Below are positions 9,216 to 18,479 of a stretch of 64,000 bases of DNA, piece by piece (the stretch's first letter is position 1; every line of letters begins with the position of its first letter). The position numbers and the translations under genes were made by a program. The notes beneath the pieces were generated by a model that was given only the letters and a program-made list of their open reading frames with translations, ran no database searches and was not told the origin of the DNA. Source of the stretch: DATLMR01 sp964615905 (GTDB taxonomy: Bacteria > Acidobacteriota > Blastocatellia > UBA7656); assembly GCA_964615905.1 (NCBI GenBank), contig CAZTUB010000013.1:124001-188000 (forward strand). Direction: 5' to 3'.

Positions 9216-10892
9216 ATGAGTAAAAAAGTACTATTCATAGGGCTGGACGGCTCTACCTTCGACATACTTGACCCGCTGATGGATAAGGGGCTGATGCCCC
9301 GGCTCAAGAGCTTCATCGACGGCGGCGTGCGCGGCTTGCTCGAAACTACCATCCCGCCCATCACCCCGACCGCCTGGGTCTCGTGGATGACCGGCAAGAA
9401 CCCCGGCAAGCACGGTGTCTTCGAATTCCTGCTTCGCCGCAAGGGTTCGGGCGAGCTTCCGGATATGCCTGTAAGCTCGCGCGCGCGCGACGGTCTGCCT
9501 TTCTGGGACATACTCGGCTTGATGGGCAAGCAGGCGATTGTCACGAACATGCCGTGCACTTACCCGCCGACGATGGTCAACGGCGTGATGGTTTCGGACT
9601 TTCTGACGCCGCGCGGCCGCCGCGATTTTACTTACCCTGAGAAGCTGCTCGAAGAGATCGAAGCGAGGTTCGGGCCTTATCAACTCTACATCACAGAGGT
9701 CTATTCGAAAGGCAAAGTCGATAACATCCTCAACCAGCTTTTTGAAGAGCTCGAATACAAGACCAAGGTCAACCGCTACTTGATGAACGAGTACGGCTGG
9801 GACGTATTCGCCACACATTACTGGGGGACAGACCGCTTCCAGCACGAGCTATGGCATCTGCTCGACGAGTCGCACCCGTTTTTTGACCGCAAAGAGCACG
9901 ACGCGCACATCAACCGGATAGAGGAGTACTGGCACGCGGTCGATTCGACCATGGGCGAGTTGTTTGACGAAGCGGGCGACCAGACGACCGTTTATCTCGG
10001 CAGCGACCACGGGTTCGGCCCGATAAAGAAGTTCCTGTGTTTCAACGTCTGGCTGATAAACGAAGGGCTGCTCGTGCTCAAGCGCGACGCGATGACGCGG
10101 TTCAAGCGGGGCCTGTTCCGGCTGGGCCTGACGCCCGACCTTGCATACCGCTCCGCGATGAGACTGGGGCTTGCGCACCTGCGGCTTTCGGTCGGGGTGA
10201 CGAACCGCTCGAAGTTCTTCAAGCTCGCGAACTTGCTCATGCTGTCGCTTGAAGACGTTGATTGGACGCGGACCGTCGCCTTCTCAAAGGGCAATTATGG
10301 CCAGATCTTTATCAATCTCAAAGGCAGGGAGACGCACGGCGTAGTCGAGCCCGGCGCCGAGTACAACCGCGTGCTTCAAGAGGTGTCGGAGAAGCTCCGC
10401 GCCCTGACAGACCCGCAGACCAGGCAGCCGCTGATAGGCCCCATCTGGAGGCGCGAGGACCTCTACACCGGCCCGCACAGCGATGAATCGCCCGACCTGC
10501 AGTTCTTGCCTGCAGACATGTCGAACAAGCCGCTCGGCACACTCGATCTGACTTCGAATAAGTTCATCACGCCGGTTTATGGCAACTCCGGCGACCATCG
10601 CATGCACGGGATCATGCTTGGGCGCGGGCCTGACCTCAAGCGGGGCGCTCAAGTCGAAGGCGCGCGGATCATCGATTATGCGCCGACCATCATGCACACA
10701 TTCGGTGTCGAGGTCCCTTCGGACATGGATGGCCGGGTGCTCGAAGAGATATTCACCGAAGAGTACATGCAACGAAACCCCGTCAGAAAATCCGACGCCG
10801 CCTACGCGGAGGCAGAGAAGGTCGGGGCGATGACCGACGAAGAGAGCGACGAGATACGCGAGCGCCTGCGCGGCTGGGGATACCTCGGATAA
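9216..10892 (+). CDS. AP-superfamily type I phosphodiesterase (Thr nucleophile)
   Basis: A 558-residue paralogue with the canonical Thr nucleophile. Motifs: GLDG with Asp11; PPITPTAW with Thr50, then TGKNPGKHG; CTYPPTMVNG near 111; YWGTDRFQHELWH near 198; GSDHGFGP near 266; GDHRMHG near 460; and DMDGRVL. The C-terminus is acidic and ends RLRGWGYLG. It is closest to the 23619 gene, sharing the FGPY, FEELEYK and DESHP segments and the same order, so these two are recent paralogues. No signal peptide is seen. The ATG at 9216 follows a well-placed promoter. The downstream gene is a DPM-like GT2. Confidence 0.88.
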   Translation: MSKKVLFIGLDGSTFDILDPLMDKGLMPRLKSFIDGGVRGLLETTIPPITPTAWVSWMTGKNPGKHGVFEFLLRRKGSGELPDMPVSSRARDGLPFWDILGLMGKQAIVTNMPCTYPPTMVNGVMVSDFLTPRGRRDFTYPEKLLEEIEARFGPYQLYITEVYSKGKVDNILNQLFEELEYKTKVNRYLMNEYGWDVFATHYWGTDRFQHELWHLLDESHPFFDRKEHDAHINRIEEYWHAVDSTMGELFDEAGDQTTVYLGSDHGFGPIKKFLCFNVWLINEGLLVLKRDAMTRFKRGLFRLGLTPDLAYRSAMRLGLAHLRLSVGVTNRSKFFKLANLLMLSLEDVDWTRTVAFSKGNYGQIFINLKGRETHGVVEPGAEYNRVLQEVSEKLRALTDPQTRQPLIGPIWRREDLYTGPHSDESPDLQFLPADMSNKPLGTLDLTSNKFITPVYGNSGDHRMHGIMLGRGPDLKRGAQVEGARIIDYAPTIMHTFGVEVPSDMDGRVLEEIFTEEYMQRNPVRKSDAAYAEAEKVGAMTDEESDEIRERLRGWGYLG

Positions 10893-10895
10893 ATA

Positions 10896-10914
10896 CAGCC
10901 GTCAGTCCTCAGTC
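10896..10914 (+). repeat. Solo arm of heptamer repeat (copy B)
   Basis: The 19 bp here are identical to 357-375, the right arm of the inverted repeat at 292-373, and again read as 7-bp units (CAGCCGT, CAGTCCT, CAGTC). No complementary arm was found nearby. It lies immediately after the stop of the AP-family gene and 6 bp before the next ATG. Confidence 0.75.
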
Positions 10915-10920
10915 TAAGCT

Positions 10921-11637
10921 ATGACATTTGACAGCATATCGGCGGTGCTTCCGGCCTTTAACGAAGAGGAGAACATCGAGACGGCGACCACGCGCATGGC
11001 CGATGTTTTGAAGTCGCTCGACTTGCGGGATTGGGAAGTCATCATAGTTGACGACGGGTCGGTCGATAAGACGGGCGAGATTGCCGACCGCCTGGCCGCC
11101 GCCGACCCCGAACACATACGCGTTTTTCATCACAGCCCGAACCTCGGTTACGCCGCAGCTCTCAAGACAGGCTTCACAAACGGCCGCTGCCAGCTGCTCT
11201 TTTATACCGATTCGGATAATCAATTCGACGTTCGGGAACTGAAAAATTTCCTCCCGTTAATCGAGACGGCCGACATCGTATGCGGCTTTCGCATCTATCG
11301 CTTCGACCCGCTCACGCGGCTCGTGCTATCCTGGGGTTTCAACTTGCTTGTGAGGATCATTTTCAGGATAAACGTTAGAGACGTGGACTGCGCTTTCAAA
11401 TTGTTCCGCCGCGAAGTCTTCGATAAGATCACGATTGAATCAAAGAAGTTCTTCGTGGATGCAGAGGTGCTTGCGAAGGCGAAATACTTTGGCTTCCGGC
11501 TTGTGGAGGTTGGGGTCCGCCATTACCCCAGACCTGCCGGGCGCTCCACGGTTCGGGCGAGTCACATAACTTCGACGCTCCGCGAGCTTGCTCAAATCTG
11601 GATCAACATCCACTCGAAATCGCGCGGGAAGAAGTAA
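10921..11637 (+). CDS. GT2 glycosyltransferase, DPM1/polyprenyl-phosphate type
   Basis: A 238-residue GT2 enzyme resembling dolichyl-phosphate mannose synthase, which moves a sugar from a nucleotide donor to a polyprenyl phosphate. Visible: PAFNEEENI near 10, VIIVDDGS near 40 and a metal-binding DSDNQFD near 98, followed by the DVDCAFKLFRR segment characteristic of this subfamily. There is no obvious C-terminal membrane domain, so it is the short, soluble type that sits on the cytoplasmic face of the membrane. It probably charges the carrier used by the neighbouring GT-C membrane enzymes. The gene starts 28 bp after the AP-family stop and is followed after 8 bp by a membrane-protein gene. Confidence 0.88.
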   Translation: MTFDSISAVLPAFNEEENIETATTRMADVLKSLDLRDWEVIIVDDGSVDKTGEIADRLAAADPEHIRVFHHSPNLGYAAALKTGFTNGRCQLLFYTDSDNQFDVRELKNFLPLIETADIVCGFRIYRFDPLTRLVLSWGFNLLVRIIFRINVRDVDCAFKLFRREVFDKITIESKKFFVDAEVLAKAKYFGFRLVEVGVRHYPRPAGRSTVRASHITSTLRELAQIWINIHSKSRGKK

Positions 11638-11645
11638 CTTCGACC

Positions 11646-12713
11646 ATGGTGAGACAGGCCCCAGGCGAAACTATAACCCCGACTGCTCGGCGCGCAGGCT
11701 CCCGTCGCAGCCTGAGCCTGCGCGGCGTCGTTCAGATCGCCATCGGGCTAGGCGCGCTCGCGCTTGTGATATGGAAATCCGACGCGCGAGCGCTTGTCGA
11801 AGCTATGCGCGTCACTCGCGTATCGCTCCTGCCGCTGGCCGTGCTCGCATCACTGACAGTCACCTGGCTTATGGCTTACCGCTGGGGCGTCATCATCCGT
11901 GTGCGCGGTCAAAAGATCAAGACCGCCCGCCTTTTCAAGTACTACCTTATTGGCATCTTCTTCATGAACTTTGTGCCGGGCGGCGGCGTCAGCGGAGATG
12001 TCGCCCGGCTGATATACGTAGACAGGGAAGTTCGAGACAAGCCCTTTGTCTTGTCGACGCTCGTTTATGAAAGGCTGGTCGGGTTGTTCACGCTCCTGTT
12101 GATCGGGCTTGGCTCGATGCTTCTCGCCCGCTCGTCGAGGCCCGAAGGCCGGTTGATCTACCTCGTGGAAGTCATACTCGCGGCCGCGTTCATCGCCACG
12201 ACGATGCTGATGAGCGAAGCGATCTCGACGCGCCTTGCGAAGTTGAGCAAGTCAGTGGCCGCGAAACTCGGAATCGAAAGATTCGGCATAGCCGCCGCCC
12301 GCACGCTCGAAGCCATCTCCGACCTTCGCCGTCACAAGCGGATGATCTTGACCACGGTAGCCCTTTCGGTCTTGATTCGTGTAGTCTGGGGCGCAGGCTG
12401 TTTCATAGTAGCGGTGGCGATGGCTTTGCCGCTCAGCCTGCCGCTCGTCTTCGCGTTCATATCGATAGTCGATCTTGTTAGGATGCTGCCCGTTTCAATC
12501 GGCGGCGGGCTGGGCGTGCGCGAGTGGGTGCTCGTCGCGCTGTTTGCCAATGTCGGCCTGAGCCAGGAACAGGCGGTGATGTTCTCCTTTCTGGCCTTCG
12601 CGCCGATCCTGTTGAATGCGGTCGTCGGCGGGTTAATCTATGTTTCGCGCGCGGGCCTGGTCAGGACAGACCACAGCGTCAGGGACGTGGCAGCCGGGAG
12701 CGCCGAGGCATAA
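11646..12713 (+). CDS. LPG-synthase transmembrane-domain (UPF0104/AglD-type) protein
   Basis: A 355-residue protein with about eight membrane segments and the features of the lysylphosphatidylglycerol synthase TM region family: the YRWGVIIRVRG segment after the second helix, the FFMNFVPGGGVSGDVAR motif near 105-120, the ERLVGLFTLL motif near 143 and SIGGGLGVREW near 285. Members beside GT2 genes, such as archaeal AglD-like proteins, are linked to lipid-linked sugar handling, probably flipping or supply of the lipid carrier; the exact activity is not settled. The gene is tightly spaced after the GT2 gene and before a GT-C gene. Confidence 0.85.
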   Translation: MVRQAPGETITPTARRAGSRRSLSLRGVVQIAIGLGALALVIWKSDARALVEAMRVTRVSLLPLAVLASLTVTWLMAYRWGVIIRVRGQKIKTARLFKYYLIGIFFMNFVPGGGVSGDVARLIYVDREVRDKPFVLSTLVYERLVGLFTLLLIGLGSMLLARSSRPEGRLIYLVEVILAAAFIATTMLMSEAISTRLAKLSKSVAAKLGIERFGIAAARTLEAISDLRRHKRMILTTVALSVLIRVVWGAGCFIVAVAMALPLSLPLVFAFISIVDLVRMLPVSIGGGLGVREWVLVALFANVGLSQEQAVMFSFLAFAPILLNAVVGGLIYVSRAGLVRTDHSVRDVAAGSAEA

Positions 12714-12727
12714 TCCAGTTGTCTTCA

Positions 12728-14437
12728 ATGCAGGCAATCTCGCAAACAACTCTGGACGCGCCTCCGCAAGAAGCGTCGGCGAAAGAGCTTGCCATAACGA
12801 TTGGCGTGGCGGCGGCAGCCGCTTTACTTTTCGGCTTGCTGTTTAACAGAGAGAGCACGCTGTCGTATTCGATAGGTTATAACCTTTACGGCGCGGAAAG
12901 GATTCTGGACGGCGAGACGCCTTACCGCGACTTTCATACGCTTTACCCTCCGGCCACGCTCTATCTCAACGCGCTGCTGTTCAAGTGGTTTGGCACAGGT
13001 CTTTATATAGCGCTCGCCGGGGTTATGGTTGCCAAAGTCTTGACCGTTGGCGCGATCTACATCGCGGCCCGCGAGGTCATGCCGCGCGCCTGGGCGTTGA
13101 CTGCGGCGGCGTACTCGCTAGTCTGGCTCAGGCCGAACGGTCCGTTCAAAGCAGTGCCCATGCACTACGGGGCGCTTTTTCTAGCGCTCGGCCTTTATCT
13201 CTTGCTGCGATACGTCCGCAAAAACCGCGCGGGTTACTTGCTTGGCGCCGGGGTGATGTTCGGGCTGCTAGCGCTTTTTAAGCACAACATAGGGGCGTAT
13301 GCCATTGCAGGCTCGCTCGCAATGATCATCGCCGAAAAAAGATTTCGGGCCGACGGCACTGGAGTCGACAGTCTGTTTAAGCGCGTCGTCAGCTTGTTGC
13401 TCGGTCTTGCGCTGCCGCTCGCGCCTGTGGCCGTTTACATGCAGCTTCAAGGTGCGCTTGTGCCAATGCTGAAGACGCTACTATTCGGGCCGGGAGAGTT
13501 TTTGCTTAGCAGGCTCGTTGCCACCCCCCGCCCGTGGTTCCCGCTGCTGTTAGTTGCGGTCGGGTCGGGCTTGTCTTACGCCGCGTTCAAATTTCGCAAC
13601 CGGCAACAGCTCGCGGTGGTTCTGTGGGCAGTCTTGTTCGTCGTGGGCGCGTACGTCGTCAACAACACGGACCAGTCTATCGTTGACACTTTGATTTTCT
13701 ACGCGCCGGTAATGGTGATAGTCGCGGCGTTGGCCCTCTTGATCGTTAAGACCGGCTGGTGGTCGGGCAACCGAATGATCTTGCTGGCAGTTACAACAGC
13801 GGCTGCTGCTGCTTTCATGGAAGCCTTTCCACGGTTTGCGCGCGAGCAGGCGGTTGCCGCCATGCCGTTTGTCGCGGCGCTGTTGCTCTATCTCCTGCTC
13901 GGCTTTGCTCCGGCGCTTTTTGCGTGTATGGGCGACCACCGGCAGGCGAAGCTCGCGATAATGCTGCTGCCTTTCGTCTTGTATCTTATGGGCGGTCGTC
14001 TATTCTTTAATACCTATTTCGGCGAAGGGACCGCGCTGAAAAGCAACCACGAGCTTGCAATTGAGCGCGGACGCGGCGTTTACTTCCCGGAGGCCAGAGG
14101 AAAAGAGATCGAGGATGTTGTAGGTTTCATCCAAAGCCGCGTGCCTGAGGGCGGATACTTTTTCGCGCAATCTTACGCGGGCTCCTCGTTTCTGTTTCTG
14201 GCCGACCGCAATAACCCTTCGGGCGCACAGTTCTGGGGCGGAGTCGGGGTGAGCGACCAGGACCGCGCCGAAACGCTCGCCGCGCTCGAACAGAGAGGGG
14301 TACAGTTTATCGTAACCGGCGACCGCGACCTGGCCGCTGAGAAGTATCAGCCGATGCGCGATTATATAGAAACGAATTTTAACTTGCGTCATGACTTCGG
14401 CGAGGTTGTGATACTCGAACGAGGGTCACAGAGATAA
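12728..14437 (+). CDS. GT-C/ArnT-like polytopic glycosyltransferase
   Basis: A 569-residue membrane protein with about ten hydrophobic segments. The segment GAERILDGETPYRDFHTLYPP near residue 50-70 matches the first extracytoplasmic loop of ArnT/PMT-like GT-C proteins, with the acidic residues expected of the catalytic loop. The start ATG at 12728 was chosen because the longer open frame (from 12524) overlaps the upstream gene by 190 bp with no homology. The soluble C-terminal part carries FFAQSYAGSSFLFL and PSGAQFWGG. It is a paralogue of the 15895 protein, with which it shares the loop motif and overall plan. Likely sugar transfer from polyprenyl phosphate in the periplasm. Confidence 0.82.
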   Translation: MQAISQTTLDAPPQEASAKELAITIGVAAAAALLFGLLFNRESTLSYSIGYNLYGAERILDGETPYRDFHTLYPPATLYLNALLFKWFGTGLYIALAGVMVAKVLTVGAIYIAAREVMPRAWALTAAAYSLVWLRPNGPFKAVPMHYGALFLALGLYLLLRYVRKNRAGYLLGAGVMFGLLALFKHNIGAYAIAGSLAMIIAEKRFRADGTGVDSLFKRVVSLLLGLALPLAPVAVYMQLQGALVPMLKTLLFGPGEFLLSRLVATPRPWFPLLLVAVGSGLSYAAFKFRNRQQLAVVLWAVLFVVGAYVVNNTDQSIVDTLIFYAPVMVIVAALALLIVKTGWWSGNRMILLAVTTAAAAAFMEAFPRFAREQAVAAMPFVAALLLYLLLGFAPALFACMGDHRQAKLAIMLLPFVLYLMGGRLFFNTYFGEGTALKSNHELAIERGRGVYFPEARGKEIEDVVGFIQSRVPEGGYFFAQSYAGSSFLFLADRNNPSGAQFWGGVGVSDQDRAETLAALEQRGVQFIVTGDRDLAAEKYQPMRDYIETNFNLRHDFGEVVILERGSQR

Positions 14438-14459
14438 TTATTGGAAGGGAGTTCGACTG

Positions 14460-15863
14460 ATGAAGAAACGCGTGATGGTCATAGGGCTCGATTGCGCAAC
14501 GCCACAACTGGTCTTTGATAAATGGCGCGACGACCTGCCTAACATAAAATCTCTCATGGAGGGCGGCATCTGGGGGAATCTGAGGTCGAGCGATCCGCCG
14601 ATAACCGTACCGGCGTGGATGTCTATGATGACATCGAAAGACCCCGGCCGCCTCGGCTTTTACGGGCTGCGCAATCGTGTCGATTACTCATACGAAAAGA
14701 TGGCGACCGCGAACTCGACCTTCGTAAAAGAGCCGACCGTCTGGGACATACTTTCCGAGCGCGGCAAGCGTGTCATCCTGATCGGCGTGCCGCAGACATA
14801 CCCGCCAAAGCCTGTAAACGGCGAGATGGTCACCTGCTTCCTCACCCCGTCTACCGATAAGCAGTTCACTTACCCTGCCAGTTTCCGCGACGAGGTACAG
14901 CGAGTCACAGGCGGCTACATACTCGACGCGGTCGGCTTCAGGGTCGATGAAGAAGAAAAAGACCGTGTGTTGAAGACCATCTACGAGATGACCGAAAAGC
15001 GGTTCAAGCTGGCTCGCCACATGGTCGAAACCCGTAGCGATTGGGACTTCTTTATGATGGTCGAGATGGGGCCAGATCGCATTCACCACATGTTCTGGAA
15101 GTACACGGACCCGGATCACCCGAAGTACGTGCCGGGCAACAAGTATGAGGAGTCTATCCACGACTACTACAAATATGTCGATGCGCGCATAGGCGAGCTG
15201 CTCGCATTGATAGATGAAGACACCTCCGTGCTGATAGTGTCGGACCACGGTGCGCGCGGGATGGTCGGCGGCATATGCTTTAACGAATGGCTGATACAGG
15301 AAGGCTACCTTGTGCTGAACAAGCGGCCAGAAAAGGCTGTTCCGGTCGAGCAGTGTGACGTGGACTGGAGCCGCACGCGCGCCTGGGGGTCGGGCGGCTA
15401 CTACGCGCGGCTCATGCTCAACGTCAGGGGGAGAGAGCCTCAGGGGATCATCGAGCCGGGCGAAGAGTACGAAGCCGTAAGACGCGAGCTGATTGAGAAG
15501 CTCGCCGCATTACGCGACCACGAAGGCAACGTGATGAACTCGTTCGCCGTACGCCCGGAAGACGTTTACAAAGAGGTGCGCGGCGTGCCGCCCGACCTCT
15601 TTGTCTACTTTGGCAACCTCTCCTGGCGCAGCGTCGGCAGCCTCTGGCCCACGCCCCCGGAGTCGATATACACGTTTGAGAACGACACGGGACCGGACGA
15701 TGCCAACCACGATTGGCACGGCATCTTTGTCATGCGCGAAGCGCCCGGCCAGTCGTCGCTCAGGGCAGAAGGCTTAAACCTGAAAGACGTTGCACCGACG
15801 GTTTTGAGCTTGCTCGGAGAAGCCGTGCCCGGCGATATGGAAGGCAAAGTCATAATAAGGTGA
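14460..15863 (+). CDS. AP-superfamily type I phosphodiesterase, shortened variant
   Basis: A 467-residue paralogue with Thr nucleophile. Motifs: GLDC with Asp11; PPITVPAW with Thr49, but then TSKDPGRLG in place of the TG...HG seen in the others; QTYPPKPVNG near 108; MGPDRIHHMFW near 205; VSDHGARG near 260; and NHDWHGIF near 420. It stops right after DMEGKVIIR and has no LGY tail. The insert between SDHG and the last metal-binding His is about 90 residues shorter than in the 9216 and 23619 proteins. No signal peptide. The gene sits between two paralogous GT-C genes, 22 bp after the first and followed directly by a heptamer hairpin. Confidence 0.86.
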   Translation: MKKRVMVIGLDCATPQLVFDKWRDDLPNIKSLMEGGIWGNLRSSDPPITVPAWMSMMTSKDPGRLGFYGLRNRVDYSYEKMATANSTFVKEPTVWDILSERGKRVILIGVPQTYPPKPVNGEMVTCFLTPSTDKQFTYPASFRDEVQRVTGGYILDAVGFRVDEEEKDRVLKTIYEMTEKRFKLARHMVETRSDWDFFMMVEMGPDRIHHMFWKYTDPDHPKYVPGNKYEESIHDYYKYVDARIGELLALIDEDTSVLIVSDHGARGMVGGICFNEWLIQEGYLVLNKRPEKAVPVEQCDVDWSRTRAWGSGGYYARLMLNVRGREPQGIIEPGEEYEAVRRELIEKLAALRDHEGNVMNSFAVRPEDVYKEVRGVPPDLFVYFGNLSWRSVGSLWPTPPESIYTFENDTGPDDANHDWHGIFVMREAPGQSSLRAEGLNLKDVAPTVLSLLGEAVPGDMEGKVIIR

Positions 15864-15968
15864 GATTTTGGATTTTGGATTGACATTGCGCAAGATGAGC
15901 TTTGCAGACTCGCAATACGGGCTTGGGATAAGGGGAGATGACCCCCCTGAAGTCCAAAATCCAAAATC
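15864..15968. repeat. Heptamer-phased inverted repeat (copy C), overlapping a gene start
   Basis: Perfect 16-bp arms at 15864-15879 and 15953-15968 flank 73 bp. The left arm reads as 7-bp units GATTTTG, GATTTTG, GATTGAC. The element begins at the base after the AP-family stop codon and lies inside the longest open frame of the next gene. The translated right arm gives VQNPKS, resembling the peptide made by CCAAAAT-type repeats in cyanobacterial genomes. Confidence 0.85.
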
Positions 15969-17691
15969 GGGAATTCAAGGTGCGGTTGTCCCGCTCGGTT
16001 TGACTATCGCGCTGGGGCTGATCTGCTACGGCCTCTTTTTCAAACGAGGCATCTGGCTGTCGGTCGTCGGTTACAGTGTCGCGCCGGCCGAGCGCGTGAT
16101 GCAGGGAGAGATGCCCTACCGCGACTTCATCTACAACTACACGCCGGGAATACTCTGGCTCAACGCCGCCTTGATGCGTCTGTTTGGAGCGACACTGCTG
16201 ACCATAAGCGCGGGGTTGCTCGTCATAAAGCTCGCCACCCTGGCACTGATCTACTTGGTAGGCAGGCGACTCGCAGGCGACTGGACTGCGCTGGTTGCCG
16301 TCAGCCTTGCGCTTGCCTGGATAGGCTGGAAGTACGTATTTGGCGTCTACCCAACACAGTACTCGATGCTGTTTGTGCTGCTAGGAATTTACTCCATACT
16401 CGAATATGACCGGCGAGGAAGATGGCTCTGGCTGCTACTGAGCGGCGTTTCGGTCGGGTTGGTCTTTGTCTTTAAATACAACGTCGGCATCCTGCTCGTG
16501 GCAACCGTCACGGCTGGAATCTGGCTGCGAGTCTTAATGCTCCGGGGCGAAGCCAGAGCGACGAAGGCAGTTATTACTAAGATGATTCGCGAGTCGGCCG
16601 TTTACTGGTCAGGCTTTGCGGTAGTCGCGGCGCTGATGGCGGCATACCTTGCCGCAAACGACGCGCTTGTGCCGATGCTCAACCACTTTCTGCGTTTCGC
16701 GGGCGAGTACACGGCGAACAGGTCGGTCGGGCTCCCTTCGCTGAAACTGGCCTCCCCGACGATAGCCGCGTTTGTCGTCGCAACAGTCGCGGGTTGGGTC
16801 GTCGTCAAGATGTACCCGCGATGGTTCGAGGCTTACGTGATAGCCTGCGGGGTTATAGCCTGCTCGGTCATCTTAATCCCGGTGCGAGCGCAGATTGCGA
16901 AAGCTTCCGCGACCGCTGCCGTAGCCTACATACCGCCCGCGATATTCGCCGGAGTGACCCTCGTTGTCTTGTGGAGTCTTAAACAGAACCTGAATGACCG
17001 CGACCGCGCCGCCCGGTGGTGGGCCAGAAACGGCCCGCTGGTCCTTGTGACTATGTTTGCTCTGGGCGCGTACCTCGAAGTCTACCCAAGGGCCGACTAT
17101 TACCATCTTGTGCGGGTCTTGCCGCCTGTATTCCTAGTTCTGTTGATTATTGGAAAACGGCTGTTCGTCTTCCTCGATTCGTATTTCAAAGAGTCGTTAC
17201 CCGGGCATAAACACGCGGCGCTTGCGGCTGTCGCCATGCCTCTGGTCTTTCTTGCCGTGCTCGGTCTTCATAACACGTGGCGGCCTCATCTCGATTCAAG
17301 CTTCAGCTTCATAGACCGCGTTACACCGGGTGTTGATAAATCGGGCGGGGTGCTCGTATCTCCAAGGCAAGCCCGGTTTATCGAAGAGATGGACGGGTTG
17401 ATACAGGCCCACAGCCTGCCCGACGAGCCGATCTACTCTTTCTCGCAGCGGGGCACGGGGTTCTATTTCTTGTCCAGCCGCCGCAACCCTACGCGCTTTG
17501 TCTGGTGGAGGTCTGTCGGCATAAGGGGCGAGGCGCGTGAGTCTCTTCTTGAGACAATAGCGGCTCGCGGGCCGAAACTTATACTGGTGCAGGACAGCTT
17601 GAAGGACGCGCGAATCCGCGACTCGATCAACGTGAATTATCACAAGGTCGGCGCGGTCGCAGACATTGCCGTGTATGATAGAAACCAGTGA
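15895..17691 (+). CDS. GT-C/ArnT-like polytopic glycosyltransferase
   Basis: A membrane protein of about 598 residues, paralogous to the 12728 product. It has the loop motif PAERVMQGEMPYRDFIYNY near residue 70-90, about ten membrane segments and a C-terminal soluble part with FSQRGTGFYFLSSRRNPTRF. The start is unclear because the repeat at 15864-15968 overlaps the 5' end. TTG at 15868 lies in the repeat's left arm, ATG at 15895 in its loop, and the first codon after the repeat that could start is TTG at 16000. Homology begins near Val-Val-Pro-Leu-Gly (about 15985). ATG 15895 is used here. Likely function is sugar transfer from a polyprenyl-phosphate donor. Confidence 0.78.
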   Translation: MSFADSQYGLGIRGDDPPEVQNPKSGIQGAVVPLGLTIALGLICYGLFFKRGIWLSVVGYSVAPAERVMQGEMPYRDFIYNYTPGILWLNAALMRLFGATLLTISAGLLVIKLATLALIYLVGRRLAGDWTALVAVSLALAWIGWKYVFGVYPTQYSMLFVLLGIYSILEYDRRGRWLWLLLSGVSVGLVFVFKYNVGILLVATVTAGIWLRVLMLRGEARATKAVITKMIRESAVYWSGFAVVAALMAAYLAANDALVPMLNHFLRFAGEYTANRSVGLPSLKLASPTIAAFVVATVAGWVVVKMYPRWFEAYVIACGVIACSVILIPVRAQIAKASATAAVAYIPPAIFAGVTLVVLWSLKQNLNDRDRAARWWARNGPLVLVTMFALGAYLEVYPRADYYHLVRVLPPVFLVLLIIGKRLFVFLDSYFKESLPGHKHAALAAVAMPLVFLAVLGLHNTWRPHLDSSFSFIDRVTPGVDKSGGVLVSPRQARFIEEMDGLIQAHSLPDEPIYSFSQRGTGFYFLSSRRNPTRFVWWRSVGIRGEARESLLETIAARGPKLILVQDSLKDARIRDSINVNYHKVGAVADIAVYDRNQ

Positions 17692-17694
17692 GAT

Positions 17695-18456
17695 ATGTAC
17701 AAGGGTTATAGCTTAACCGTCGTGATGCCGATACATAACGAGCAGGACCATCTTGCTCGCGCCATCGCGCGCGTACCCGATTTTGTCGACTGGATAATAG
17801 CGATTGATGACGGCAGCACGGATGACACATGGTCGCGGCTCTCACTTATTGCCGACGGGCGGCTCATAAAGTTGAGACACACGCGGAACCTCGGCGTCGG
17901 AGCTGCGACCAAGACCGGTTATCGCCAGGGCCTCGAAACGGGCGCGAACCTGATTGCGGTGATGGATGGCGACGGCCAGATGCACCCCGAAGACCTGCCG
18001 CGCCTTCTGGACAGAGCGATCAACGGCGCGGATTATGTCAAAGGCAACCGGTTTCTTCACACCGAATCGCTCGCGTGCATGCCTGCGGCGAGGTACATAG
18101 GCAACTCGATCTTTAGCTGGCTTACAGGCCGTGCGGCGGGTTTCGGGCGTGGTCTCGACGCGCAATGCGGATACACGGTAATCCGTCGCCAGGCGTTGAA
18201 GCGGCTCGAGATCGACTGCCTTTATGATCGCTATGGATTCCCAAACGAAATCTTTTTCGCAGCGCAGCGCGCGTCTCTCAGAATCGAGTGTGTCGCGGTT
18301 CGCTCGATCTACGGCGACGAGGTGTCAGGCATAAACCCTTTGACGGCGGTCCCGACTATTCTATACCTGATCTTTCGCAGCTATCTTCGCAGGCGACTCT
18401 GGTGGAGAACCCCTGCGCGAGTCGCACGCGCGCAAGAAGGCGAGGGCCAGTCATAA
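17695..18456 (+). CDS. GT2 glycosyltransferase, DPM-like
   Basis: A 253-residue GT2 enzyme. MPIHNEQDHL near residue 10, IIAIDDGSTDDT near 30-42, and MDGDGQMHPEDLP near 84-97 give the nucleotide and metal-binding sites. The later segment GLDAQCGYTVIRR fits the acceptor-site region of polyprenyl-phosphate glycosyltransferases. The start ATG at 17695 is 3 bp after the upstream stop. It probably supplies a second polyprenyl-linked sugar or adds a glycan residue; which sugar cannot be told. It is followed by a GT4 gene. Confidence 0.86.
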   Translation: MYKGYSLTVVMPIHNEQDHLARAIARVPDFVDWIIAIDDGSTDDTWSRLSLIADGRLIKLRHTRNLGVGAATKTGYRQGLETGANLIAVMDGDGQMHPEDLPRLLDRAINGADYVKGNRFLHTESLACMPAARYIGNSIFSWLTGRAAGFGRGLDAQCGYTVIRRQALKRLEIDCLYDRYGFPNEIFFAAQRASLRIECVAVRSIYGDEVSGINPLTAVPTILYLIFRSYLRRRLWWRTPARVARAQEGEGQS

Positions 18457-18479
18457 CAAACCCCGGTCATAGGAGGCCG

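Noticed and set aside
12524..12727. N-terminal extension of the GT-C protein at 12728
   Set aside because: It overlaps the upstream membrane-protein gene in another frame and has no membrane or family features.
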